64,000 nt of DNA, from assembly GCA_946481345.1 (NCBI GenBank), contig CAMLMY010000002.1, positions 57,121 through 121,120 on the forward strand, read 5' to 3'. How positions within the stretch are numbered: position 1 is the stretch's first letter; each line of letters opens with the position of its first letter. Under the pieces are notes generated by a model. That model was not told the origin of the DNA and did not search any database. It worked only from the letters and a program-made list of their open reading frames with translations. The translations under genes were made by a program, and so were the position numbers. The stretch comes from an uncultured Gilliamella sp. (GTDB lineage: Bacteria; Pseudomonadota; Gammaproteobacteria; Enterobacterales; Orbaceae). Of this stretch, positions 9,436 through 19,164 are shown in pieces.

Positions 9436-9462
9436 AAAAAAGACGCCAATTGGCGTCTTTTT
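9436..9462. terminator. Bidirectional intrinsic terminator
   Basis: The perfect palindrome AGACGCCAATTGGCGTCT (9441-9458) is flanked by an A-run on the left and a T-run on the right. It therefore works for galU on the + strand and for the symporter gene on the - strand. Confidence 0.9.
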
Positions 9463-9502
9463 GCTATTTGTTTAGAATACATCGAAAGTGTAATTTTTAT
9501 CA

Positions 9503-10924
9503 TTAAACTTCTGACTGCTCATTATCCAAGGTCACGTTAGGATCGTTATAGATATCCATATTCATTAATCCAACTTCATGATCGGTTGCAATTGCTGCTG
9601 TCATTGCACCAGATACATTGGCTAAGGTTCTGGCCATATCAATGATTGGATCAACGGCTAGCACCATACCGATTAAAGGGAAGTATTCTGCCATTCCCAT
9701 GCCTGATAGTACAACGGTTGCTGCAACAGTTGCAGTACCTGGGATACCGGCGATACCAATCGAACCTATAACGACCACAATTACTAGCATAATATAAAAT
9801 TGGATATCAGTATTAATGCCCACCATATGGGCAACCATTACGGCAAGCAGTGCAGGGAAAAATCCAGCACAACCATTCATTCCCATTGTACTACCCAATG
9901 ATCCTACTAGATTAGCAGTACCGGTATTTACTCCCATTCTGACGGTCAATGTTGATATTGTCATAGGTAATGTACCGACTGATGAACGGCTGGTAAAAGC
10001 CAGTAACCATGTACCAAGTGCTTTTTTAATAAATGTGATTGGTGAAATACCATGTACCATCACAATCAAGATATGTACTGCAAGCATTAATATGGTAGCA
10101 AGGTAAATTGCTAATACAAAGCTTGATACTTCGACTATTGCAGGAATACCATTGGAAATAATGGTGCGAGCAAGTAAGGCAATTACCGCATAAGGCATAT
10201 ATTTGATGACCGTCATGGCAATTGACATGATAATTTTATAAAGTGCTTCAATAAAAGTTTTAAACAGGGCAATAGGTTGAGGATTCTTTTTTTCCATGCG
10301 ATTAGCTGCAAGTCCCATTAATGCCGAAAAGATGACTAAACCAACAATATTCTCTTTTACCATGGAAGCAATGATGTTACTAGGGATAAGATTGACGAAT
10401 GTATCAATGATATTGGTATATTGTTTTGCAACAGCGGTTTTGGCTGAGGTTGAACTTAGTTCACCTAATGATAATACATTAGCCAAGATAATCCCAATAA
10501 TACAAGCAATGGCTGTAGTGAATAGTAGCCAAAAAATACCTCTGAATGCGATTTGTGGTAAATTTTCTTTACCAGAAAAATCAATAATCACTTTTACAAT
10601 TGAGACGAAAATCAGAGGAATAACTAGCATGCGAATAAAGGCTATAAAGGCTCGGCCGAATAAACCATACCATGTTGCGATTTCTTGCATCCAAATTGTT
10701 GAGCTATTTGGAAAACCTGCAGCGGCTTGAATACCTAAACCCAGTACGGCACCAAGTACTAAGCCAACTAGCATACGAATAGAAAAATTAACTTTTTTGG
10801 TTTGCAGTGGTCGCATTATCGCAAAAAAGCAAAACAGCAATAAGCCAATGCCTATTAAGGTTTGATAATGGGTGATAGATAAGAACTTTTCAAAAAAAGT
10901 CCCCTGAAAAATGGCATCTGACAT
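9503..10924 (-). CDS. DAACS-family symporter, TcyP-like (L-cystine or dicarboxylate)
   Basis: This 473-residue inner-membrane cation symporter belongs to the dicarboxylate/amino acid:cation family. It has the serine-rich re-entrant loop region (FTSRSSVGTLPMTI), GMNGCAGFFPALLAVMVA, GIAGIPGTATVAATVV and DPIIDMARTLANVSGAMTAA. The last is the substrate/cation motif, with Asp and Asn in their usual places. The overall arrangement, including an extended N-terminus and the NGCAG segment, resembles E. coli TcyP (YdjN), an L-cystine importer, more than GltP or DctA; the substrate is therefore a family-level guess. It is monocistronic on the minus strand. Confidence 0.8.
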   Translation of the reverse strand: MSDAIFQGTFFEKFLSITHYQTLIGIGLLLFCFFAIMRPLQTKKVNFSIRMLVGLVLGAVLGLGIQAAAGFPNSSTIWMQEIATWYGLFGRAFIAFIRMLVIPLIFVSIVKVIIDFSGKENLPQIAFRGIFWLLFTTAIACIIGIILANVLSLGELSSTSAKTAVAKQYTNIIDTFVNLIPSNIIASMVKENIVGLVIFSALMGLAANRMEKKNPQPIALFKTFIEALYKIIMSIAMTVIKYMPYAVIALLARTIISNGIPAIVEVSSFVLAIYLATILMLAVHILIVMVHGISPITFIKKALGTWLLAFTSRSSVGTLPMTISTLTVRMGVNTGTANLVGSLGSTMGMNGCAGFFPALLAVMVAHMVGINTDIQFYIMLVIVVVIGSIGIAGIPGTATVAATVVLSGMGMAEYFPLIGMVLAVDPIIDMARTLANVSGAMTAAIATDHEVGLMNMDIYNDPNVTLDNEQSEV

Positions 10925-10975
10925 GGTTTACCCCCAGCTTTTGGATAAAATTGAATTAATTATGTAATGATCTAT

Positions 10976-11010
10976 TGTGGTAGGATTAATAAATTATTAA
11001 CCCTACCACA
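10976..11010. repeat. Long inverted repeat between two minus-strand genes
   Basis: TGTGGTAGG (10976-10984) pairs with 11002-11010, and an inner A/T stem (TTAATA with TATTAA) extends it. It separates the flavoprotein gene from the symporter gene. On the minus strand it lacks a T-run, although the + side has one, so it may terminate weakly or stabilise the 3' end. Confidence 0.45.
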
Positions 11011-11063
11011 TATTTTTAATGTTAATAACTTAACATATTGTAAATAATTAATATGTTTTAATA

Positions 11064-12395
11064 CTATTTAGCTATACCACCGGCTATATTTAAAATATCC
11101 CATGGTCTTGAAAAAGGAGGTGCATATAAAAAGTCCATCATGGCTAATTCATCAATTTTCATATTGGCCCAAATGGCTGTGGCTAAACTATTCGTTCTTA
11201 ATGCAGCACCGTTCCCTCCCGCTATTTGGCCACCTAATAAAATACGAGTTTCGGCGTGATAAATGAGTTTAGCGATTACGCCAGTTTGCCCTTCAACATA
11301 GTTACTGTGATTTTTATCTTTAACGATTACTGTCTTGTAAGGGATCCCTGCTTTGATTGTTTGTGATTCTGTTAGACCTGTTCGTCCGGCTTCAATATCA
11401 AAGACTTTCAATGCTGATGTACCAAGTGTGCCTGGGAATTGGTTATTTCCACCAGCTAAATTGTCACCAACTGTTTTACCTAATTTGTTGGCACCAGTAG
11501 CTAGTGGTATATAAGTCATTGATTGACTAACTCGATGATATAGTGCGACACAATCACCAGCAGCATAAACACCTGCAATATTTGTTTGGCCATAATTATC
11601 AATAATAATTGCACCATTATTAAGTGTTTCAATATCCAGATCTTTATATACTTCACTATTAGGTTTTACCCCTGTAGCTATAATGACAATATCTGCTGCA
11701 TATTTAGCTTTATCGGTAATAACGTGGGTAACTGTCTGTACACCTTCAAAACCTTGTACTCGTTCTTGTAGATGTAAATCACAATGTTGTTTTAAGTTTT
11801 CTTCAATAATCTCGGTAAGTTCCGGATCAAAGGCATCGACCAATACTCTATCATCTAATTGAATTAATTTTACATTTTTGTTTAATTCCACTAAAGATTC
11901 GGTTACTTCAAGTCCTATGTAACCAGCACCAATAACTACAACATTGGTATTTTGTGGATTAGCCAAGGCGCTTTTTATTGCCAGACCATCATATATATCA
12001 CGTAAAGTGAAAATATTTTCCAGTTGGCGATTTTCTAAAGGCGGAATTATTGGTACTGCTCCAACCGCAATAAGTAATTTGTCATAATCATCATCAAAAC
12101 AGTTATTGGTATTAAGATCTTTGACTGTAATTTTTTTTAATTTTGCATCAATAGCAATAACTTCATGTAACGTCTTGATTTCAATCCCATCTTTTGCAAA
12201 TTGATTTGGTGTTCTAGATATCATTTCATTTTCATCTTGAAAATGATTGCCAATAAAGTAAGGTAATCCACAAGCACCAAATGAAACAATATCTGATTTT
12301 TCATAAATGCGAATGGTTGCATTAGGATCCTTTCTTTTGGCTTTTGCTGCGGCACTGGCACCAGCAGCTTGAGCGCCAATGATGATTATTTTCAT
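11064..12395 (-). CDS. CoA-disulfide reductase / NADH oxidase-like flavoprotein
   Basis: This 443-residue pyridine nucleotide-disulfide oxidoreductase has an N-terminal FAD fold (IIIGAQAAGASAAAKAKR), a single redox Cys42 in SFGACGLPYFIG, an NAD(P)H-binding fold (VVIGAGYIGLEV), the second FAD contact GVYAAGDCV, and a C-terminal dimerisation domain ending in YAPPFSRPWD. One active Cys rather than a CxxxxC pair places it with CoA-disulfide reductases and water- or peroxide-forming NADH oxidases. Sequence alone does not separate these. A role in thiol redox balance or oxygen removal is inferred. The ATG follows AAAGGAGAACACTCG. Confidence 0.82.
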   Translation of the reverse strand: MKIIIIGAQAAGASAAAKAKRKDPNATIRIYEKSDIVSFGACGLPYFIGNHFQDENEMISRTPNQFAKDGIEIKTLHEVIAIDAKLKKITVKDLNTNNCFDDDYDKLLIAVGAVPIIPPLENRQLENIFTLRDIYDGLAIKSALANPQNTNVVVIGAGYIGLEVTESLVELNKNVKLIQLDDRVLVDAFDPELTEIIEENLKQHCDLHLQERVQGFEGVQTVTHVITDKAKYAADIVIIATGVKPNSEVYKDLDIETLNNGAIIIDNYGQTNIAGVYAAGDCVALYHRVSQSMTYIPLATGANKLGKTVGDNLAGGNNQFPGTLGTSALKVFDIEAGRTGLTESQTIKAGIPYKTVIVKDKNHSNYVEGQTGVIAKLIYHAETRILLGGQIAGGNGAALRTNSLATAIWANMKIDELAMMDFLYAPPFSRPWDILNIAGGIAK

Positions 12396-12550
12396 CGAGT
12401 GTTCTCCTTTGAGCGCAAATAACTTTTAACTATCATCGTAACACAGGTTAATCACACTAGTTAGATTAGTTGGTTATTTAGCTTTAATATTAATCAATTT
12501 AAAGTTGTGTTGATAAGATTTGATTCCTGTTAAAAATAAATCTTAATCAG

Positions 12551-13528
12551 TTAAAATTTTTTGAGGAAAGGCGGTTTTTCAAGTATATCTTTGATTAATT
12601 CAACCTGTAGAGACGTATCGTTTAAGGCCGGGATGTAATAAAATTGTTTACCGCCAGCATTTAGGAATATTTCTCGATTTTGTTCATCAATTTCATAAAG
12701 GGTCTCAATACAATCCGCTGAAAAACCTGGACAGATAACCTGGACATATTTAGAGCCTGTTTTAGCCAATTTTTCTAATATATCGCTAGTGTTGGGTTCA
12801 ACCCATTTCCCTTTACCAAACTTTGATTGATAAGCCATTTTTATTGTTAAGTCGATACCATTTTCTTGGCATTTGTTTGTCAATAATTTAGTGGTTAACT
12901 GGCATCTTTGCACATAGTCGTCTTGGCGTTTATCAATATAGCGTTCAGGAATACCATGATAAGAAAGGAGTAATACATCAGGCTGCCCTTGGATTGAAAA
13001 CGCTTGCAGGACTTGTGAATAAAGGGCATCAATATAACTTGGGTGGTCGGCATAATCATGAATATAGCTAAGATTAATCTTGATATTATTATCTGCAATA
13101 AGTTGCTTAACTTTATCTAATACCGCTTGAGTTGTCGTCGTAGAATACTGTGGAAATAACGGTAATAATGTAATTTGTTCGCATGACTTTAAGTTATTTA
13201 ACGCCGAGAGTAAGTTTGGTTCACCATAGGTCATGGCTAATTCACATTGTATATTAGGTAATGCTAATTGTAATTGATTAATTAAGCGTTTACTGTAATG
13301 AAGTAATGGTGATTCACCCTCAATCCATATTTTTTGATAATGGTTGATGATGTAGGGGACGCGTTTAGGTAGTACAAGGTATTTTAAAATTGGATACCAA
13401 ATAAAAGCAGGTAGGTCGACAACATGGCGATCGAGTAAAAACTCGGTCAAGTAGTTGCGAATTGCCATTGGTGTTGCGGCACTTGGCGTTCCTAAATTAA
13501 CTATCAATAATCCCTGTTTTTTATTCAC
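12551..13528 (-). CDS. hemH: Ferrochelatase
   Basis: HemH inserts ferrous iron into protoporphyrin IX, the last step of haem synthesis. The catalytic His191 (LLSYHGIPERY) and Glu275 (PGFSADCIETLYEI) are present, and the start GLLIVNLGTP is diagnostic. Initiation is at GTG 13528, just after the waaA stop and using GAGG within the waaA end, so the two genes are translationally linked. The last nine residues (EKPPFLKKF) extend past the usual end. They are encoded by sequence resembling the repeat that flanks the operon at 39-46.6 kb. Confidence 0.94.
   Translation of the reverse strand: MNKKQGLLIVNLGTPSAATPMAIRNYLTEFLLDRHVVDLPAFIWYPILKYLVLPKRVPYIINHYQKIWIEGESPLLHYSKRLINQLQLALPNIQCELAMTYGEPNLLSALNNLKSCEQITLLPLFPQYSTTTTQAVLDKVKQLIADNNIKINLSYIHDYADHPSYIDALYSQVLQAFSIQGQPDVLLLSYHGIPERYIDKRQDDYVQRCQLTTKLLTNKCQENGIDLTIKMAYQSKFGKGKWVEPNTSDILEKLAKTGSKYVQVICPGFSADCIETLYEIDEQNREIFLNAGGKQFYYIPALNDTSLQVELIKDILEKPPFLKKF
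12553..12580 (+). repeat. Possible diverged copy of the A/T-GAGGA-GG-T-run motif
   Basis: AAAATTTTTTGAGGA, then a GGCGG block and a T-run, resembles the motif at 38866-38894 and 46692-46720. It overlaps the last codons of hemH. The match is looser than between the other two copies and may be chance. Confidence 0.3.
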
Positions 13529-13531
13529 AAG

Positions 13532-14800
13532 TCATTCCTCAAGATAGTGATGAATAACCGTCAATAGACGATGTAAAGCACCTTGATTACTTTTTAATAC
13601 TTGATAGGCATTTTCGCCGATTTGCTGACAGCGATTTTTGTCATTCAATAAACTATTTATGGTTAAATAAAGCGAATCAATATCACTATTACATACCAGC
13701 ATACCATTAGCATCGATCAATTGTTCGCCAATGACTTTAAAGTTAAAAAAGTGTTTACCGCTAATAATTGGAATATGGTGTAGTGCTGGTTCTAACGGGT
13801 TATGACCACCATGTTCAATTAAACTACCGCCAACAAAGGCAATATTCGCCATCCCATAAAGTTCTAACAGCTCTCCCATGGTATCACCCAAAATCACTTG
13901 TGTCTGATCTGTAGGGTTTTGTTTGCTACTGCGTGTAATATAATTCAAGCCATTATCGGCAATTAGTTTTTCAACGGTTTTAAAACGTTCAGGGTGACGA
14001 GGGACCAAAATAAGTAATAAGTTGCCATGATTTTTAAGAAGCTGTTGAAATGCTGATAAAATGATTTCATCTTCACCTGAATGTGTGCTGGCAGCGATTA
14101 GTACTGGTCGATGTAATTGCCATTGCTGTTTTAACTGCGCAAGATTCTGTTGTTGCTTGGCCGTGAGTTCAATATCAAACTTAATACTACCCGTTACCAC
14201 TAAATGATCTGCCGGTAGGCCCAATGAGATAAATCTATCGCCGTCTTGTTTGTTTTGGGCGGCAACGGTGCTGATTTTAGCAAATAATTTACTAATTGCT
14301 TTCCCTAGTTTATGGTATCTTTTGGCTGAACGTTCAGATAAACGGGCATTAGCAATGATCAATGGAATTTTTTTGTTATGACATTGGCTAATTAAGTTTG
14401 GCCAAAGCTCTGTTTCCATAATTATTACTAATTTAGGTTGGACTGTTTTTAAAAAACGATGTATTGCGCAAGGTAAATCATAAGGTAAATAGACATGGCC
14501 AACACTGTCTTTTAGTAATGATTTAACTTGCTTTGATCCCGTAGGCGTCATGGTTGTGACTGTAATGGGTAACTGTGGATATTGATTTTGCAGCGCTTTA
14601 ATCAGCGGGATTGCAGCAAGGGTTTCGCCGACCGATACGGCATGTACTAAAATTCCCCCTGATTTGACTTTATTTTTGCAAAATCCATAACGTTCTAACC
14701 AGCGTTTACGATAATCTGGCGCTTTACGGCTACGCCAAAGTAGTCTTATCCAGACAAACGGTTGAATTAAATAAAGTAAAATCGTGTATAAAATACTCAT
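13532..14800 (-). CDS. waaA: 3-deoxy-D-manno-octulosonic acid (Kdo) transferase
   Basis: WaaA (KdtA) adds Kdo residues from CMP-Kdo to lipid IVA at the cytoplasmic face of the inner membrane, the essential first step of LPS core assembly. The 422-residue protein has an N-terminal membrane anchor (about 1-22), the catalytic base Glu59 in [33 protein letters not shown], and the donor-binding [16 protein letters not shown]. It overlaps orn by four bases (ATGA) and is followed 3 bases later by hemH. Confidence 0.95.
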   Translation of the reverse strand: MSILYTILLYLIQPFVWIRLLWRSRKAPDYRKRWLERYGFCKNKVKSGGILVHAVSVGETLAAIPLIKALQNQYPQLPITVTTMTPTGSKQVKSLLKDSVGHVYLPYDLPCAIHRFLKTVQPKLVIIMETELWPNLISQCHNKKIPLIIANARLSERSAKRYHKLGKAISKLFAKISTVAAQNKQDGDRFISLGLPADHLVVTGSIKFDIELTAKQQQNLAQLKQQWQLHRPVLIAASTHSGEDEIILSAFQQLLKNHGNLLLILVPRHPERFKTVEKLIADNGLNYITRSSKQNPTDQTQVILGDTMGELLELYGMANIAFVGGSLIEHGGHNPLEPALHHIPIISGKHFFNFKVIGEQLIDANGMLVCNSDIDSLYLTINSLLNDKNRCQQIGENAYQVLKSNQGALHRLLTVIHHYLEE

Positions 14801-15369
14801 GATAATTCATTAGTTAGATTAAAAAAGTGTTGTCGGTAATAAACTAATTCGGCAATTGAATCACGAATATCATCCAACGCTTGATGTGAACTCTGTTTAC
14901 TGATACCTTTTAATATTTCCGGTTTCCAACGTCTGGCTAATTCTTTAATCGTACTAACATCTAGATAACGGTAATGAAAATACTTTTCTAAATTTGGCAT
15001 GTAATTAAATAGAAAACGGCGATCTTGACCAATGGTATTGCCACAGATTGGTGAACAGTTTTCAGGCACCCATTGTTTTAAAAATTCAATTGTTTGTTGT
15101 TCTGCTTGCTGTTCGGCAATGGTACTTTGTCGAACACGTTCGATTAAGCCTGATTTACCATGAGTTTTTTGATTCCAATCATCCATAAGTGCAAGTTGTT
15201 CATCTGATTGATGAACAGCAATAACTGGACCTTCAGCAAGGATATTTAAATTAGAGTCAGTTACGATGGTGGCAATTTCAATAATACGATCTCTGTTTGG
15301 ATCGAGCCCTGTCATTTCAAGGTCAATCCAGATAAGATTATTACTGTTTATATTTGATTGTGTAGTCAT
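14797..15369 (-). CDS. orn: Oligoribonuclease
   Basis: Orn degrades RNA dinucleotides left by other exonucleases and pGpG from c-di-GMP turnover. It is a DEDDh exonuclease: [11 protein letters not shown] (Asp16, Glu18), IGQDRRF and [16 protein letters not shown] are visible. An in-frame ATG at 15414 would add 15 residues unlike the family, and its surroundings (TATGCT) look like a -10 element. I therefore start at ATG 15369, giving 190 residues against 181 in E. coli. It is divergent from rsgA and overlaps waaA by four bases. Confidence 0.93.
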   Translation of the reverse strand: MTTQSNINSNNLIWIDLEMTGLDPNRDRIIEIATIVTDSNLNILAEGPVIAVHQSDEQLALMDDWNQKTHGKSGLIERVRQSTIAEQQAEQQTIEFLKQWVPENCSPICGNTIGQDRRFLFNYMPNLEKYFHYRYLDVSTIKELARRWKPEILKGISKQSSHQALDDIRDSIAELVYYRQHFFNLTNELS

Positions 15370-15449
15370 AATTTGCGGTATTAATTTTCTTTTTAATGCC
15401 GAGTAGTGTAGCATAAGTACTAAATCGTTTGAGCAAAAAATTAGTTATC

Positions 15450-16475
15450 GTGGCAAAAAAACAACTTTCAAAAAATCAACAAAGGCGTATGGCCGCTAAG
15501 CATCAGCAGCGTTTAGAAACTAAGCTAGATGAAAATCTGTCTAATTTCTCTGCGCCACAAGAAGGGGTGGTGATTAGTCGCTTTGGCAAATCTGCTGATG
15601 TTGAAGATAACACTGGAATTATTTATCGTTGTAGTATTCGTCGTACGCTGCCATCTTTGGTAACGGGTGATAAAGTATTATGGCGTGAAAGTTTAGAACC
15701 AAATACTAATGGTATTATTGAAGCTGTTCATCCGCGCCATTCTGAATTAGTGCGACCTGATTTTTATGATGGCGTTAAGCCTGTTGCTGCAAATGTCGAT
15801 CAAATTGTTATTATTTCTGCAGTATTGCCGGAATTATCGTTTAATATCATCGATCGCTATTTAGTTGCTTGTGAAGCAACCAATATCACACCGATTATTG
15901 TTTTGAATAAAATCGATTTGCTTGATAAGTACAAAAAACAGGAAATTGATCAGCAGTTACAAATTTACACTAAAATTGGTTATCAAGTTTTATATGTTTC
16001 ATGTTTATCACAGCAGGGTATTGAACCTTTACAAAAGGTGCTGGATGACAAAATATCGATATTGGTTGGCCAATCTGGTGTGGGTAAATCAAGTATCATT
16101 AATTTGCTATTACCTCATGATCAAGCGACGTTAACTGGTGAGGTGTCTGAGATATCAGGTCTTGGCCAACATACTACAACTTCAACTCGACTTTACCATT
16201 TACCTAATGGTGGCGATATTATTGATTCGCCGGGAATTCGGGAATTCGGTTTATGGCATTTAGAGCCCGAGCAAGTTATTGGTGGTTTTGTTGAGTTTGA
16301 GGATTATTTAGGTGGTTGCCAATTTAGGGATTGCAATCACTTAGATACACCTGGGTGTCTATTACAAAAAGCGGTATCAGAAGGAATAATCGCACCATCA
16401 AGATTAGATAATTATCATCGAATTTTGCAATCAATGCGTGAGGTTAAAGCGAAAACCAATAAGAGTTATAAATAG
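15450..16475 (+). CDS. rsgA: Ribosome small-subunit maturation GTPase RsgA
   Basis: RsgA is a 30S-bound, late-assembly GTPase. It has an N-terminal OB fold, then a circularly permuted G domain with G4 (LNKIDLL) before G1 (GQSGVGKSS) and G3 ([12 protein letters not shown]). A C-terminal zinc knuckle follows, with Cys/Cys/His/Cys ligands in [16 protein letters not shown]. The start is uncertain. TTG at 15429 is possible, but GTG at 15450 gives [13 protein letters not shown], which aligns with the E. coli N-terminus, and 341 residues. Neither has a clear ribosome-binding site. Confidence 0.93.
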   Translation: MAKKQLSKNQQRRMAAKHQQRLETKLDENLSNFSAPQEGVVISRFGKSADVEDNTGIIYRCSIRRTLPSLVTGDKVLWRESLEPNTNGIIEAVHPRHSELVRPDFYDGVKPVAANVDQIVIISAVLPELSFNIIDRYLVACEATNITPIIVLNKIDLLDKYKKQEIDQQLQIYTKIGYQVLYVSCLSQQGIEPLQKVLDDKISILVGQSGVGKSSIINLLLPHDQATLTGEVSEISGLGQHTTTSTRLYHLPNGGDIIDSPGIREFGLWHLEPEQVIGGFVEFEDYLGGCQFRDCNHLDTPGCLLQKAVSEGIIAPSRLDNYHRILQSMREVKAKTNKSYK

Positions 16476-16518
16476 CCATTGCTAATTAGCAGATTTTTAT
16501 TTTTGATATGTTGTGGAA

Positions 16519-16548
16519 TATTGCTCACAAGCTGTGTTGTGAGCAATA
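16519..16548. terminator. Perfect 12-bp inverted repeat between rsgA and hdeD-like gene
   Basis: TATTGCTCACAA (16519-16530) is exactly complementary to 16537-16548 over a 6-base loop. It lies at a convergent junction and could end both transcripts. There is no T-run on either strand. Confidence 0.5.
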
Positions 16549-16565
16549 AGATAAACTATCGCTAT

Positions 16566-17111
16566 TTAGTGATTTTTTAATGCGAAACCAATAGCAATAT
16601 AGGCAAAACCTTGGAAAACTAGATCGATACCTAAAAACATTCCTAATACCCAAACACTATCATATGGCCAACCAGCAATTAACATTAGTCCTAAAATGAT
16701 GTTAATAATTCCCGAAAAGACTACCCATCCCCAACGAGGGATATTGCGATTACTCATGGCAGCAAAAATTTGGCTAAATCCACTAATAGTCAATAATAAT
16801 GAAATCAATAAAGTTAGTGCTGATGAAACGGCAATCGGTTGGAAAAAAGCCATCCCACCGATAAAGATATATAAAATCCCCATGATTGCCCATAAGGCTG
16901 TTTGGCCAAAACCTTTGATATTAAATGCGTGTACAACTTGAATGATGCCGGCGATTAACAGTAGTGACCCGATAAAATAAACAGAAAAAACGGTAGCCAT
17001 GAATTGATAACCCAATGCCAAGCAACCGAGAACAATTAAAATCACACCAATTACAATAAACCAATTCGCTTTATGCTTAACATCTTGAATAGTGTTTTTA
17101 TTAGTTGTCAT
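16566..17111 (-). CDS. HdeD-like acid-resistance membrane protein
   Basis: This 181-residue protein has six hydrophobic segments arranged as three related hairpins, with GLMLIAGWPYDSVWVLG near the end, as in the HdeD/DUF308 family. In E. coli HdeD sits in the acid-fitness island and contributes to acid resistance at high cell density; its mechanism is unknown. It is a single gene here with no other acid-island members nearby, so the role is inferred from family membership only. Confidence 0.8.
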   Translation of the reverse strand: MTTNKNTIQDVKHKANWFIVIGVILIVLGCLALGYQFMATVFSVYFIGSLLLIAGIIQVVHAFNIKGFGQTALWAIMGILYIFIGGMAFFQPIAVSSALTLLISLLLTISGFSQIFAAMSNRNIPRWGWVVFSGIINIILGLMLIAGWPYDSVWVLGMFLGIDLVFQGFAYIAIGFALKNH

Positions 17112-17298
17112 ATTAATTTCCTATTTTTGTTGTTAATGTAAAGAATTAAACAAGTACTATCTTGCAAGGCTAACTTTTACTTATATTATTTTGGAAAAGG
17201 ACAAGGTATATAGGTGATGCAAAATACTTAGTGAAAATCAGAGGCTATATTTTCACTAAGTATAGTATTTAAGCAATATAATAAAACGAATTTCGCAT

Positions 17299-18972
17299 TT
17301 AAATTTTATCTTTCAGTGCTTCATCTAAAGTTGAATAAAACATTAATTTGTTTGGAATTGGTACAATTTTTGCTCGGGCTAAAGTTTTTAATGGTTGAAA
17401 TTGTAATTCACAAATTGAGAGCTCCACCTGCGCAGGTAATTCATCAATGAAATGAATAAGCGCATTTAAGCCCCCAGCATCAAGAATAGGTACTGCATCC
17501 CACTGTAGAACAATGTTTTGATAACCATTAATTTTTTGGTATAACTCTAAAAAGGTACGCTCAGCAGCGGCAAAGAACAATGGACCACTAATACGCAGTA
17601 CTAATGTTTTCTCATTTCCTTGATTTAATTCGACTAAACGAGTCATTCTTGCAATACGACGCATAAATAAGATAGAAGCTAATACAATACCAATTGTTAT
17701 AGCAATAACCATATCGAATAATACAGTCAGTGACATGCAAATAAGCATGATTATAATATCATCTTTAGGTGCGCGTTTAATGATATAAATAACTCGCTGT
17801 ACGGCACTCATATTCCATGCAACAATTAATAATAATGCTGCCATTGCTGATAATGGAATAAAGGATAATAGTGGCGCAAAACAGATGAGTGCCAATAAAA
17901 CAATTAACGCATGCAATACCGCAGCAATGGGTGAAGTCGCTCCAGCTTTTACATTTGCTGCTGAACGTGCAATAGCGGCTGTTGCTGAAATTCCACCAAA
18001 AAATGGGGCAATGATATTACCTAGACCTTGGCCAATCAATTCACTATTCGAATGATGTTTAGTATGTGTCATTTCATCTAAAACTACGGCACAAAGTAGT
18101 GATTCAATAGCACATAACATTGCCATAGTGATTGAAATTGGAATTAACGCACTGAATGTTGTCCAATCCCAAGTAAAACCAGCATGTTCCCATGGTAAGA
18201 TAAATTCTGGTAACACTGGCGGAATACCATGACCAGTAGTATTATCTGCCAATGTATACGTGAATCGTGAACCAATTGTTTCTATTTGATAGCCAAATTG
18301 ATTGAAGATTAGCATTATTAATACACCTGCGACTAATGCTGGTAAATGGCCAGAAATTTTCATTCGAAATTTTGGCCAAACAATTAGCACAATAAGTGTT
18401 ATTAATCCTACTGATGTATCGGCGATATTAATCGTTGGCAACGTCTTCACTAGTTCAATAACTTTATTGATGTAGTTTTCCGGCATATGTTCCAGTGTTA
18501 AACCAAAAAAGTCTTTAATTTGCATTGTTGCAATTGTTATTGCAATACCAGAGGTAAAACCTAATACCACAGGTAGAGGAATATATTCTATTAAGCGACC
18601 TAACCTAATTATGCCCATTAATATTAAAAATATGCCTGAAAGTAAGGTAGCAATTAATAGACCTGATAAACCAAATTGTATCGAAACTGGATATAAAATT
18701 ACCACAAAAGCTGCTGTTGGGCCGGAAACACTAAAACGAGAACCACCTGTCAGTGCTATCACGAAACCAGCGATAATCGCAGTATATAAGCCATGTTGAG
18801 GTGCAACACCACTTGCTATAGCTAACGCCATAGCAAGCGGAATAGCAATAATGCCAACAGTTATTCCGGCAATCAAGTCTTTAAGAAAACGAGTTGTGTT
18901 ATAAGGGGTGTTAATGCATGCCGAAATAAATGCACTACTAATTTTAGTACCAGAAAGGCCATATAATTTCAT
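17299..18972 (-). CDS. dauA: SulP-family transporter DauA (C4-dicarboxylate)
   Basis: This 557-residue inner-membrane protein has a SulP transport domain of many hydrophobic helices and a cytoplasmic C-terminal STAS domain (about 440-557). It is nearly collinear with E. coli DauA (YchM): [28 protein letters not shown] region, [37 protein letters not shown] and the STAS segment [10 protein letters not shown]. DauA takes up succinate and other C4-dicarboxylates at acid pH and binds acyl-carrier protein through STAS. It is divergent from the secreted phosphatase gene across a 192-base A/T-rich gap in which I could not fix a promoter. Confidence 0.88.
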   Translation of the reverse strand: MKLYGLSGTKISSAFISACINTPYNTTRFLKDLIAGITVGIIAIPLAMALAIASGVAPQHGLYTAIIAGFVIALTGGSRFSVSGPTAAFVVILYPVSIQFGLSGLLIATLLSGIFLILMGIIRLGRLIEYIPLPVVLGFTSGIAITIATMQIKDFFGLTLEHMPENYINKVIELVKTLPTINIADTSVGLITLIVLIVWPKFRMKISGHLPALVAGVLIMLIFNQFGYQIETIGSRFTYTLADNTTGHGIPPVLPEFILPWEHAGFTWDWTTFSALIPISITMAMLCAIESLLCAVVLDEMTHTKHHSNSELIGQGLGNIIAPFFGGISATAAIARSAANVKAGATSPIAAVLHALIVLLALICFAPLLSFIPLSAMAALLLIVAWNMSAVQRVIYIIKRAPKDDIIIMLICMSLTVLFDMVIAITIGIVLASILFMRRIARMTRLVELNQGNEKTLVLRISGPLFFAAAERTFLELYQKINGYQNIVLQWDAVPILDAGGLNALIHFIDELPAQVELSICELQFQPLKTLARAKIVPIPNKLMFYSTLDEALKDKI

Positions 18973-19164
18973 TATGTTTTAAATCAATTAAATGAGTTGG
19001 AAAAAATACATAATAAGATAATCCTTTTTTCAAAAATTGAAAGAGTGTTATTAAAATAATTGCATTATTTTCAGTTAAATAATGTTATTAATGAGATAAA
19101 ATAAGCTTATAAGTAATGGCCTGTTATTTTGCTCTTATATTATTAATCATAGATAGGGGTAATT

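Noticed and set aside
18973..19164. Pho box for the phosphatase gene
   Set aside because: No tandem TGTCATA-like repeats were seen in the 192-base gap.
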